Origin: UBA6821 sp044236545
GTDB taxonomy: Bacteria > Verrucomicrobiota > Verrucomicrobiia > Chthoniobacterales > UBA6821
Direction of reading: 5' to 3'
Length of the DNA stretch: 64,000 nucleotides
NCBI GenBank assembly: GCA_044236545.1
Contig: JBIIGI010000001.1
Location: 1-64,000, forward strand
Shown: positions 34,632 through 43,487 of the stretch, piece by piece
Layout of the letters: each line of letters begins with the position of its first letter
How positions within the stretch are numbered: the stretch's first letter is position 1
Notes under the pieces: generated by a model
What the model was told of the DNA's origin: nothing
Database searches by the model: none
The model's input: only the letters and a program-made list of their open reading frames with translations
Position numbers and translations under genes: made by a program

Positions 34632-35737
34632 GCGATCCGGCATCCCTGAAACACACTCCGCTGGAATCCGCCCATGTGGCCTGCGGTGCACGCATGGTCG
34701 AGTTCGGCGGCTGGTTCATGCCGGTCCAGTATTCCGGCATCATGGACGAGCACAAGGCCGTGCGCTCCGCCTCTGGAATGTTCGACATCTCCCACATGGG
34801 TGAGGTGACCGTGGAGGGTCCGGGTGTCGTTGCCTGGCTCGAGAGCCTGCTCACCAACCGCGTGGGAAAGCTCGGCCTCACGCGCGGCCAATACACCCTG
34901 ATGCTCGATGCGAAGGGGGGCGTGATCGACGACCTGATCATCTATCGCAATGGAGAGATGTCCTATTTTCTGGTTATCAATGGTGCCTGTCGTGATCTCG
35001 ATTTGGAGTGGATGCGCTCCCGTCTCCCCGCCGACGGCTCGGTGGTGCTGAAGGATCAGGGGGATGATTATGCGGCGATCGCGCTTCAGGGGCCCGATTC
35101 CGAAAAGATCCTCAGGTCACTCTATCCTGCCTGCGAGGTGCCTAAGCGCAACGGGATCGCCCCCCTGACCTCATCGACCGCAGCTGTTTCCCCGCTGGTT
35201 GCCCGCACGGGATACACAGGTGAGGATGGCTTCGAGCTTTTTGTCCCCGTGGCTGATGGCATTGCCCTCTGGGAGAGTCTGCTGGCCGCCGGTGTGAAGC
35301 CATGCGGGCTCGGTTCCCGCGACACCCTCAGGCTCGAGATGGGGTATCCGCTCAACGGCTCCGACCTCTCGCGTGACCGCACGCCACTGGAAGCCGGCCT
35401 TGATAAGTTCACCGGCATCGATGATCCCGAGAAAGGTGACTTCTCAGGTCGTAAGGCCTTGGAGAGCCAGCGCGCGGTGGGACTTCCCTCACGGCTGACA
35501 CCGCTGAAGATGACCGTCTCCGGCCCCCCGATGCGCTCCCATTATGCGGTGTTCGCGGGTGATTCGCAGATCGGCGAGACCTGCAGCGGGGCCCTCTCCC
35601 CAAGCCTGGGTGAGGGGATCGCGATGGCCTACCTGCCACCTTCGTATAGGGTTCCCGGAACGGCCGTGGAAATTGAGGTGCGTGGCCGCCGTTACGCCGC
35701 TACGATCACGACTCTTCCGTTTTACAAGAAACCCTGA
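34628..35737 (+). CDS. gcvT: Glycine cleavage system T protein (aminomethyltransferase)
   Basis: A 369-residue T protein that moves the methylene group from the H-protein lipoyl arm to tetrahydrofolate, releasing ammonia. Visible are VEFGGWFMPVQYSGIMDEH (N-terminal signature), DISHMGEV, YTLMLDAKGGVIDDL, RTGYTGEDGFELF and RLEMGYPLNGSD. It overlaps speA and lies 37 bases before gcvH. No glycine riboswitch precedes it because it is inside an operon; regulation would act at the speA promoter. Confidence 0.96.
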   Translation: MSDPASLKHTPLESAHVACGARMVEFGGWFMPVQYSGIMDEHKAVRSASGMFDISHMGEVTVEGPGVVAWLESLLTNRVGKLGLTRGQYTLMLDAKGGVIDDLIIYRNGEMSYFLVINGACRDLDLEWMRSRLPADGSVVLKDQGDDYAAIALQGPDSEKILRSLYPACEVPKRNGIAPLTSSTAAVSPLVARTGYTGEDGFELFVPVADGIALWESLLAAGVKPCGLGSRDTLRLEMGYPLNGSDLSRDRTPLEAGLDKFTGIDDPEKGDFSGRKALESQRAVGLPSRLTPLKMTVSGPPMRSHYAVFAGDSQIGETCSGALSPSLGEGIAMAYLPPSYRVPGTAVEIEVRGRRYAATITTLPFYKKP

Positions 35738-35774
35738 ATCCACCCTTCCCAACCGACCCAACCCGACCATTGCC

Positions 35775-36152
35775 ATGAACGTTCCCGCCGATCTCCGCTA
35801 CGCAAAGACCCACGAATGGATCCGGGTCGAAGGTGACACCGTGACCGTCGGGATCACCGACCATGCCCAGGCCGAGCTCACCGACATCGTCTATGCCGAG
35901 CCCCCGAAGGTTGGTGCCGAGGTGAAGGCCGGAGCCACCGCCGCGGTTGTCGAGTCGGTCAAGGCCGCCAGTGACATCTACTCTCCCCTCAGCGGAACGG
36001 TGACCGAGGTGAATGCCGAACTTTCCGCCAATCCCGCCCTGCTCAACACCGATCCCTTCGGTCAGGGATGGATCTACAGGATGAAGGCCTCCAGTCCCGC
36101 CGAAGCGGAGGCGCTTCTCACTCCCGAAGCCTACACCGCCCAGATCTCCTGA
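35775..36152 (+). CDS. gcvH: Glycine cleavage system H protein
   Basis: A 125-residue lipoyl carrier protein. The lipoylated Lys sits in AVVESVKAASDIYSPLSG, the conserved motif. The start MNVPADLRYAKTHEWIRVEGD is typical; a longer frame inside gcvT is not used. Its TGA stop overlaps the gcvP ATG by one base. The leader CCAACCCGACCATTGCC has no Shine-Dalgarno motif. Confidence 0.97.
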   Translation: MNVPADLRYAKTHEWIRVEGDTVTVGITDHAQAELTDIVYAEPPKVGAEVKAGATAAVVESVKAASDIYSPLSGTVTEVNAELSANPALLNTDPFGQGWIYRMKASSPAEAEALLTPEAYTAQIS

Positions 36153-39019
36153 TGAGCGCGGCTTCGGGACTCAACGATCTTGACAAAGTTTTCCGGCTCG
36201 GACGCTTCACCCGCCGTCATCTCGGTTCCGAGAACGAGGGCATCGGAGCGATGCTCTCCACGCTGGGATGCTCCACGCTTGAGGATCTGATCGCAAAGAC
36301 CGTCCCCTCCGGGATCCGTCTGAAGCGCCAGCTTGATCTGCCCGCGGCTCTCTCCGAGGAGGAGGCGCTGGCCGAACTGCAGGGAATCGCCTCGCAGAAC
36401 GAGAATCGCCCCACCTACATCGGCATGGGGTATAACGGAACGCATCTCCCCGCCGTGATCCGCAGGAACATCCTCGAGAATCCCGGCTGGTACACCGCCT
36501 ACACTCCTTATCAGGCGGAGATCTCCCAAGGACGCATGGAGGCGCTCGTGAATTTCCAGACCATGGTCTGCGACCTGACCGGGATGGCGATCGCGAATGC
36601 CTCGATGCTCGACGAGGCCACGGCCGCCGCCGAGGCGATGGCCATGTGCCACGACCTCAAGGGGCAGGGGGGCGCCTCCCGCTTCTTTGTTTCCGAGGGG
36701 TGCCATCCCCAGACCATCTCCCTGCTGCGGACCCGCACAGAGCCCATAGGCATCGAGTTGATCGTCGGCGGGATCCACGACGTTCCCAATGACGGTCTCT
36801 GCGGCGGCATCGTGCAGTACCCCGCCACTGACGGGACGATCTCCGATCCGAAGCCCCTGATCGACGCGATCCATGCCGCGGGCGGGCTTGCCGTGGTTGC
36901 TAGCGACCCACTTGCACTGGTCCTGTTCAAGGCCCCCGGAGAGTTCGGTGCCGACATCGTTGTCGGATCGACCCAGCGCTTCGGAGTCCCGATGGGATAC
37001 GGTGGCCCTCACGCGGCCTACCTCGCCGTGCGCGACGAATTCAAGCGCCGCCTGCCCGGACGCCTGGTCGGCATCTCCCGCGACGCCGACGGCAACCCCG
37101 CCTACCGACTCACGCTCCAGACCCGAGAGCAGCACATCCGCCGCGAGAAGGCGACGAGCAACATCTGCACCGCCCAGGTCCTCCTCGCCGTCATCGCCTC
37201 GATGTACGCCGTTTATCACGGCCCCAAGGGACTGCGCGAGATCGCCGAGAGGGTTCATCTTCAGGCGCTCAAGCTTGCGGCCTCGCTGGCCAAGGCGGGA
37301 TGGCAGGTTTCCAAGGGTCCCTTCTTCGACACCGTCTGCGTCACGATGACCCCGGCGGAGTCGGCATCACTCCGTTCCCGCGCGGAGCATGTCGGCATCA
37401 ATCTCCGCTACCTCGGCGAGACCGCCGTGACCGTCTCCCTCGACGAGACCACCGCTTCGGTCGACCACCTTGCCGATCTCTTCGGCACCGTGCCGGGGAA
37501 TGCCGTCAACGACGCGCTCGCTTGGCAGACGCCTGATGCCCTGCGCCGCTCGACGCCGATCCTCACCCATCCGGTCTTCAACTCCTACCACACCGAGACC
37601 GAGATGCTGCGTTACCTGCGCCGCCTCGAGGCCAAGGATCTCTCGCTGACCACCTCCATGATCCCGCTCGGATCATGCACGATGAAGCTCAACGCGACCT
37701 CCGAGATGCTCCCCGTTACCTGGGAGAAGATCGGGGGACTGCACCCCTTCGTGCCGGTCTCCCAAGCCAAGGGGTACGCCGTCATGTTCCGCCAGCTCGA
37801 GCAGTGGCTCTCCGAGGTCACCGGATTCCATGCCGTCTCCCTCCAGCCCAATGCCGGCTCTCAGGGGGAGTATGCTGGGCTTCTTGTGATCCGCGCCTAC
37901 CACAGGTCGCGCGGTGACCATCACCGGAACGTCTGCCTGATCCCCACCTCCGCCCACGGCACCAATCCCGCAAGTGCCGCGATGGTCGGCATGGAAATCG
38001 TCGGCGTCGCCTGCGACGACGAGGGGAATGTCGACGTCGCGGACCTGAAGGCCAAGATCGCCGCGCATCGCGACCGGCTCTCCGCCCTCATGGTCACTTA
38101 TCCCTCGACCCATGGTGTCTTTGAGTCACACATCAAGGAGATCTGCGCGATGATCCATGAGGCCGGAGGACAGGTCTACATGGACGGGGCCAACATGAAT
38201 GCCCAGGTTGGTCTTTGCAGTCCCGGCGACATCGGGGCCGATGTCTGCCACCTCAATCTTCACAAGACTTTCTGCATCCCTCACGGCGGCGGCGGTCCCG
38301 GCGTCGGCCCGATCGGTGTCGCCGAGCATCTCGTCCCCTTCCTTCCCGGACACTCCGTGATCCCGACCGGCGGATCGCAGGCCGTGACCGAAGTGAGCGC
38401 CGCCCCCTGGGGAAGTGCCAGCATCCTGGTCATCAGCTGGATGTATCTCCGCATGATGGGGCCGGATGGTCTCGCCATGGCCAGTGCCCTTTCTATCCTC
38501 AATGGCAACTACATCGCCAAGCGTCTCGAGACCTTCTTCCCCGTCCTCTACAAGGGTGAGAATGGCACTGTCGCCCACGAGTGCATCCTCGATTTCCGCG
38601 AGTGGAAGACCCGCGCCGGCGTCGAGGTCGAGGACATCGCCAAGCGCCTCATGGATTTCGGCTTCCATGCCCCGACGATGAGCTGGCCCGTCCCCGGCAC
38701 CCTCATGGTTGAACCGACCGAGAGCGAGTCCAAGGAGGAACTCGACCGCTTCTGCGACGCCATGATCGTGATCCACGGCGAACTCACCTCCATCGAGAAG
38801 GGGTCACTCGACCGCGACGATAACCCCCTCAAGCGTGCTCCCCATACAGCCGCCACCGTCACCTCCGACGACTGGACTAGGCCCTATTCACGCCAGCAGG
38901 CCGCATGGCCGGCTCCCTGGCTCAGGAACCACAAGTTTTGGCCGTCGGTGTCGAGGGTGGATAATGTGTATGGGGATAGGAATATTTTCTGCTCCTGTTT
39001 GCCCGTTGTCCAGTGGTAG
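36152..39019 (+). CDS. gcvP: Glycine dehydrogenase (decarboxylating), P protein
   Basis: A 955-residue PLP enzyme that decarboxylates glycine and loads the aminomethyl group on H protein. It is the single-chain form with both homologous halves, as in proteobacteria. The PLP Lys is in LNLHKTFCIPHGGGGPG, and PLGSCTMKLNATSEM, RPTYIGMGYNGTHLP and the C-terminal RVDNVYGDRNIFCSC are standard. The start overlaps the gcvH stop. With gcvT and gcvH it gives everything except the shared L protein (lpd), which must be elsewhere. Confidence 0.97.
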   Translation: MSAASGLNDLDKVFRLGRFTRRHLGSENEGIGAMLSTLGCSTLEDLIAKTVPSGIRLKRQLDLPAALSEEEALAELQGIASQNENRPTYIGMGYNGTHLPAVIRRNILENPGWYTAYTPYQAEISQGRMEALVNFQTMVCDLTGMAIANASMLDEATAAAEAMAMCHDLKGQGGASRFFVSEGCHPQTISLLRTRTEPIGIELIVGGIHDVPNDGLCGGIVQYPATDGTISDPKPLIDAIHAAGGLAVVASDPLALVLFKAPGEFGADIVVGSTQRFGVPMGYGGPHAAYLAVRDEFKRRLPGRLVGISRDADGNPAYRLTLQTREQHIRREKATSNICTAQVLLAVIASMYAVYHGPKGLREIAERVHLQALKLAASLAKAGWQVSKGPFFDTVCVTMTPAESASLRSRAEHVGINLRYLGETAVTVSLDETTASVDHLADLFGTVPGNAVNDALAWQTPDALRRSTPILTHPVFNSYHTETEMLRYLRRLEAKDLSLTTSMIPLGSCTMKLNATSEMLPVTWEKIGGLHPFVPVSQAKGYAVMFRQLEQWLSEVTGFHAVSLQPNAGSQGEYAGLLVIRAYHRSRGDHHRNVCLIPTSAHGTNPASAAMVGMEIVGVACDDEGNVDVADLKAKIAAHRDRLSALMVTYPSTHGVFESHIKEICAMIHEAGGQVYMDGANMNAQVGLCSPGDIGADVCHLNLHKTFCIPHGGGGPGVGPIGVAEHLVPFLPGHSVIPTGGSQAVTEVSAAPWGSASILVISWMYLRMMGPDGLAMASALSILNGNYIAKRLETFFPVLYKGENGTVAHECILDFREWKTRAGVEVEDIAKRLMDFGFHAPTMSWPVPGTLMVEPTESESKEELDRFCDAMIVIHGELTSIEKGSLDRDDNPLKRAPHTAATVTSDDWTRPYSRQQAAWPAPWLRNHKFWPSVSRVDNVYGDRNIFCSCLPVVQW

Positions 39020-39329
39020 GCATGGGATTTTGAACGGCACTTTGCTGCCGCAATGCGCTGCCGCCCCCGTATCTCGAAAATGATGTAGGCTTTGGAGATC
39101 AGCGGCACTGATGCCGTTGGTAACCAGATCCCAGAGGGGGCCGGCCGGCCCCCTCTGGGGGCATCGGTGAGGTTGATTCGCCCCGGCACGTTTTTAGTGC
39201 GTCCGTTAGCTGAACCCTCCGATGCTTTTGGTTCGAACTTGAACAGTTGCCTGAACCCTCCGAGAGCCAAGGCTCAAGGAGAGAGAGTTCGACTGCAACT
39301 TTTTCCCGCTGCTGGTGTTCTTGCTGGTG
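39020..39329. other. Gap after gcvP with a perfect palindrome and a 13-base direct repeat
   Basis: No gene is seen in these 310 bases. It holds a 28-base perfect palindrome (39131-39158), a GCGGCACTGATGCCG hairpin near 39101-39116, and the word CTGAACCCTCCGA twice (39210-39222 and 39251-39263). Confidence 0.55.
39131..39158. other. Perfect 28-base GC-rich palindrome
   Basis: CCAGAGGGGGCCGG (39131-39144) is followed at once by its exact reverse complement. It lies 111 bases past the gcvP stop. There is no T-run on either side, so a rho-independent terminator is not certain; it could still end transcription of the speA-gcv operon or bind a protein. Confidence 0.6.
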
Positions 39330-40757
39330 ATGCTCTCACCCATTCCAGAGAAGCGCTGGGATCGCACGCTCGCCGCTCACCTGCTCAATAGGGCCGGTTT
39401 CGGCGGGACGCCGGATCAGGTCGATCAACTGGTTGCCATGGGGCCCCGCAAGGCGGTGGATTCGTTTCTGGATGTGGATGACGAGAGCCCCCTTTTTCCG
39501 ATTCCCAACCTGCTTGATCCTCCTGCCAGGCTTCTCTTTAAACAGCGTGAAAAGGATGCCCCCACGGTGGAGGAGAAGCAGGCCGTCCGCAAGGAACTCA
39601 ATCAGGCCAACGCTTTATCCATGATCGATCTGAGGATCTGGTGGTTGAACCGGATGAGGTACTCCTTCGTACCCCTGCTGGAGAAGGCGACGTTCTTTTG
39701 GCATGGGCATTTCGCCACGAGCAACCAGAAGGTCAACGATCCTTTCCTGATGTGGTATCAGAACGATACCCTCCGTAGGCACGCCCTTGGGAAGTTTCCC
39801 GATCTTCTCAAGGCGATGTCCCGTGATCCCGCGATGATCCGGTGGCTCGATCTGGGCCAGAGCCGCAAGAATCATCCCAACGAAAACTTCGCCCGCGAAG
39901 TCATGGAACTCTTCTCGCTGGGCGAGGGGAATTACACCGAGAAAGACATCCAGGAATCCTCCCGCGCCTTCACCGGTTACAGGATTAAGCCGGAGACGGG
40001 TGCCTTTTACTTTCAGAAACGTGACTTCGACGCCACCCCGAAGACCTTCTTAGGAAAGACGGGACCGTTCACCGGCGATGACATCATCGATATCATTGTC
40101 GCGCAACCTCAGTGCGCGCGATTTATCGGAAAGAAGCTCTGGAGCTTTTTCGTCGCTACCGATCCTCCCGAGGAGGTCGTTTCGGCTGTTGCCGATCTCC
40201 TTCTCTCCAACGGATATGATATCGGAGAGACCCTGCGGAGGATCTTCGGAAGCGCCTCCTTCTATTCCAGTCGCATCATCCACCACCAGATCAAGGGGCC
40301 TGTCCAGTGGATGATCCAGAGCACTCGGATGCTCGAGATCCCGTTGCCCGATCAGAGCGTCCTGGAGAATTCCCTCTCCATGCTGGGGCAGGTGATCTTC
40401 TCCCCGCCCAACGTGAAGGGTTGGGATGGCGGACGCGCCTGGATCAGTGCCTCAAGCCTTCTCTACCGTTACAATCTGGCCTCTTACCTCCTCAGTGGCA
40501 AAGCCCGCATCCTCGGCGGTGGCAGCGGGAAGACAGCGGTCATTCCCTTGGAAAAGATCGCGCCGCAGGAACTGCGCATCGATGCGGACCGATTACTGGA
40601 TCATCTTGCCTTCAGGATTTTCAATTATTCCATTCTCCCCAAGGAAAGGGCGACCTATCTCACCTTCCTGCAGAAGCAGGCGGCTCCCTATTCCGACACC
40701 GTGGTCCGTGATCTCATGCAGATCATGATGAGCACGCCGGAATACCAGCTCAATTAA
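39330..40757 (+). CDS. DUF1800 family protein
   Basis: A 475-residue DUF1800 protein. The start is taken at the ATG giving MLSPIPEKRWDRTLAAHLLNRAGFGGTP, which fits the family N-terminus; a GTG five codons earlier is possible. Conserved segments are KATFFWHGHFATS, NFAREVMELFSLGEGNYTEKDI and FTGYRI, then NVKGWDGGRAWISASSLL. The family is abundant in Planctomycetes and Verrucomicrobia and nearly always pairs with a DUF1501 gene, as here. The biochemical role is unknown; a cell envelope role is likely because the partner is exported. Confidence 0.88.
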   Translation: MLSPIPEKRWDRTLAAHLLNRAGFGGTPDQVDQLVAMGPRKAVDSFLDVDDESPLFPIPNLLDPPARLLFKQREKDAPTVEEKQAVRKELNQANALSMIDLRIWWLNRMRYSFVPLLEKATFFWHGHFATSNQKVNDPFLMWYQNDTLRRHALGKFPDLLKAMSRDPAMIRWLDLGQSRKNHPNENFAREVMELFSLGEGNYTEKDIQESSRAFTGYRIKPETGAFYFQKRDFDATPKTFLGKTGPFTGDDIIDIIVAQPQCARFIGKKLWSFFVATDPPEEVVSAVADLLLSNGYDIGETLRRIFGSASFYSSRIIHHQIKGPVQWMIQSTRMLEIPLPDQSVLENSLSMLGQVIFSPPNVKGWDGGRAWISASSLLYRYNLASYLLSGKARILGGGSGKTAVIPLEKIAPQELRIDADRLLDHLAFRIFNYSILPKERATYLTFLQKQAAPYSDTVVRDLMQIMMSTPEYQLN

Positions 40758-40921
40758 TGGGTAATGATAAAAAGAGAGAATCAACCCATGGCGCCCACCC
40801 AAAGTCCGTGCCAACCTATCTTTAGGAGCCGCTGTCTCCTAACAGCCTCCCTGCCGGCTCACCTCAGTACCCCTTTCACGTTTAACCTTCCCCTGCTCCG
40901 CCTCTCCACCCCCACCAATCC

Positions 40922-42256
40922 ATGAAAACCCCCAAGGAACAACCGCTCCATACGCGAAGAGAGTTTCTCAGGACTTCCGTTCTGGGTGGGGCCTTGGCAT
41001 CCACGGTGCCGCTCTTTCTGGAGAAGACCTTTCTCTGCCTCGACACCATGGCGGCGGCAACAACCGGTCAGATCACCACCGGGAAAGATGGGACCATCCT
41101 TGTGCTGCTCCAGCTTGCCGGTGGGAACGACGGGCTCAACACGCTGGTCCCGTTTGGAGACGACGCCTACTACAAGGCTCGTCCCCGTATCGCGCTACCC
41201 CAAAAGGATATCCTCTCGATCTCCGACTATGCGGGTCTCCATCCCAAGCTGACGGGGTTGCACACCCTCTACGGCGAAGGAAATCTCGCCATGATCCAGG
41301 GCGTGGGCTATCCGAATCCGAACCGATCCCATTTCCGTTCCACCGAGATCTGGCAGACCGCCAGTGATGCGGAAAAAAACGAGTCGGAGGGATGGCTGGG
41401 CCGCTACTTCGACAACTGCTGTAATGGTGCCGATCCCTCCATGGTGGGGATTGCCGTGGCCGGGCAGACGCCTCAGGCCTTTGCATCGCCGAATCCAAAG
41501 GGGATCGCTTTCAGCAATCCCCAGCAGTTCCGCTACATGAGCGAGGCGGCCAGCGATCCTTCCTCCGCAGACAGATTGATGAGGGAAATGAACCAACCCG
41601 CCGCCGAGCATTCCTCTCTGACTGAAAATGCCGGCGGATCCATCGGGATGCTCTCCGGGCCCGCTGATAACGACGGCAGCACGGTCGAGTTTCTCCAGCG
41701 GACGGCACTCGGTGCACAGATGAGCAGCGACAGGATCGTGGAGATCACGCGGATGACAAAAAGCAGCGTGAACTACCCGACCTCACAACTCGGGATTAGA
41801 CTCAACCTCGTCTCCCGTCTGATTGCCGGGGGGCTTCCCACCCGCGTGTACTATGTGTCGCAGGGCGGGTTCGACACGCACGCCAACCAACTTCCAGCGC
41901 ACGAGCGCCTCATGACGGATCTGAACGCCGCTATCTCCTCGTTCGTGGCAGACCTCAAGGCCCAGGGGAATTTCAACAGGGTCCTCATGCTTTCGTTCAG
42001 CGAATTCGGAAGGCGAGTTTCCGAGAATGCGAGCGGTGGTACCGATCACGGTGCGGCGGCCCCGCTCTTCGTTCTTGGAGGGGGAGTCAAGCCGGGGTTG
42101 TATGGGAAGTATCCTAGCCTGACCGACCTTCATGACGGCGATCTGAAGTTCAATACCGACTTCCGCTCGGTTTACGCAACGGTACTGGAAAAATGGCTTG
42201 GAGCACCGAGCGGAGAGATCCTCGGCCGGACATTCCCACTCCTGCCATTCATTTGA
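40922..42256 (+). CDS. DUF1501 family protein with Tat signal
   Basis: A 444-residue protein with a twin-arginine signal, RREFLR at residues 12-17 followed by a hydrophobic stretch, so it is exported folded. The mature part has the DUF1501 segments VLLQLAGGNDGLNTLVP, HFRSTEIWQTA, STVEFLQRTAL, YVSQGGFDTHANQLPAHERL and SEFGRRVSENASGGTDHGAA, the last resembling the metal site of the alkaline phosphatase/sulfatase fold. It follows the DUF1800 gene by 164 bases. Whether it is an enzyme is not known. Confidence 0.9.
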   Translation: MKTPKEQPLHTRREFLRTSVLGGALASTVPLFLEKTFLCLDTMAAATTGQITTGKDGTILVLLQLAGGNDGLNTLVPFGDDAYYKARPRIALPQKDILSISDYAGLHPKLTGLHTLYGEGNLAMIQGVGYPNPNRSHFRSTEIWQTASDAEKNESEGWLGRYFDNCCNGADPSMVGIAVAGQTPQAFASPNPKGIAFSNPQQFRYMSEAASDPSSADRLMREMNQPAAEHSSLTENAGGSIGMLSGPADNDGSTVEFLQRTALGAQMSSDRIVEITRMTKSSVNYPTSQLGIRLNLVSRLIAGGLPTRVYYVSQGGFDTHANQLPAHERLMTDLNAAISSFVADLKAQGNFNRVLMLSFSEFGRRVSENASGGTDHGAAAPLFVLGGGVKPGLYGKYPSLTDLHDGDLKFNTDFRSVYATVLEKWLGAPSGEILGRTFPLLPFI

Positions 42257-42295
42257 TTCTCCTGGCCGGATGAAGCGGGAAGTAAAGTCGGTGTC

Positions 42296-43456
42296 TTATC
42301 GCGGCACTCCCCGCATGATCGTTGCCATAAAAAGGATCGCTGCAAGGAGCGGAGGAGCGTAAGGCAGAAGGACGCCCTGACTCAGAGCGAGGGGTGTTCC
42401 CGCGATGGTCAGGATGAGGAGGGTGATGGCAACACCAAGTGTTGTGGAGCGCGGGAACCGGCCTGATGCAAACAAGCCAATGATCAGGAATGCGGCGATC
42501 ATCGCCTGGACGCTCAGTGGCAAACGTCCGATTGCGATGTTCTCCCGGATCCCGGCGATGCGCGATAAAAGCCCCTCATCGCCTGCCGAGCCGATCACCA
42601 CGGTAGCGCCTTCCCAGAGTGTCTCGAAATCGGGACGGAGCATTCCCCGTTCCTTCTCCTCGATGCGCAGCAGGAAAAGATCCATCGGCACGACCCTGAC
42701 GGGTGAGAGCGGTGGCATCACGTTCAAGGCGCCTTCAGAAAGGATGAGGGGGGCGTGATTCTGAAAAAGGAGCAATCTTCCCCCAACGAGCCAGAAGGGC
42801 CCCGTGACTTCCGACGGGAGGAGCATCTCCCACCAGATGGATCCGGCGACATCCCCGGAATCCGTGATCCTGAGAAGCGGAAACAAATATTCTCCATAAG
42901 ATGAGGGGAAGGATTGCTTTCCATCTGGAACGACTTTTCCCTTAATCCCCGGGAGCGGACTCTCCAGGTTGAGCGGTGCTGGCGGAGTGTATCTGCAGAG
43001 GGGAACGGGAAGCCAGAGACTCTGCTCCGAAGGGAGGCTACCCACGATGACCCTGATTCCGTTTTCCCGGAGGCGCCCGTGGATGGCATCCAGGAGAGTC
43101 CGTGAATCGGGATCCTTGTTCACGTTGCCAAGGATGACAATCCGTGAGGGGTTGAGTTTTCCCAGACCACGCAGGGCCATTGCGACATCGAGGGGAGCAA
43201 GTCCTCCCCGGTCGGACACGACCGAAAGCAGGATGGTTTTTGGAGCAGAGGGAAGGAAGCCCGAGGGGAGAAAACGGCGGGCTTGTGATACGGAGAAGGG
43301 CTCAAGCCCGAAGGCTTGCAGGAGAGCCGCCATGGCAATCAGCACGGCGCCGACATAGGCAATCCACTTTCCACGGGGGGCGCCATGTCCCTTCTTCTCC
43401 TCGCTGCCGTATGAACCCGCTGAGGGAGTATCCTCCCTGTGATCATGATGAGCCAT
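42296..43456 (-). CDS. CHASE2-like multi-pass membrane protein
   Basis: A 386-residue protein with a charged N-terminus, one membrane segment (WIAYVGAVLIAMAALLQAFG), a large outer part (about residues 65-310) and three helices at the C-terminus (SVQAMIAAFLIIGLFA, TTLGVAITLLILTIAG, PLLAAILFMATI). The outer part plus closing helices resembles the CHASE2 sensor layout (ATVVIGSAGDEGLLS near its end), but no output domain such as a kinase or cyclase follows. Identification is tentative. It is convergent with the DUF1501 gene and follows recN by 31 bases only on the complementary reading, so it lies upstream-independent. Confidence 0.5.
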   Translation of the reverse strand: MAHHDHREDTPSAGSYGSEEKKGHGAPRGKWIAYVGAVLIAMAALLQAFGLEPFSVSQARRFLPSGFLPSAPKTILLSVVSDRGGLAPLDVAMALRGLGKLNPSRIVILGNVNKDPDSRTLLDAIHGRLRENGIRVIVGSLPSEQSLWLPVPLCRYTPPAPLNLESPLPGIKGKVVPDGKQSFPSSYGEYLFPLLRITDSGDVAGSIWWEMLLPSEVTGPFWLVGGRLLLFQNHAPLILSEGALNVMPPLSPVRVVPMDLFLLRIEEKERGMLRPDFETLWEGATVVIGSAGDEGLLSRIAGIRENIAIGRLPLSVQAMIAAFLIIGLFASGRFPRSTTLGVAITLLILTIAGTPLALSQGVLLPYAPPLLAAILFMATIMRGVPR

Positions 43457-43487
43457 GGGGTCTTCGGCTTGTCGGTCCTCCGGTCCC

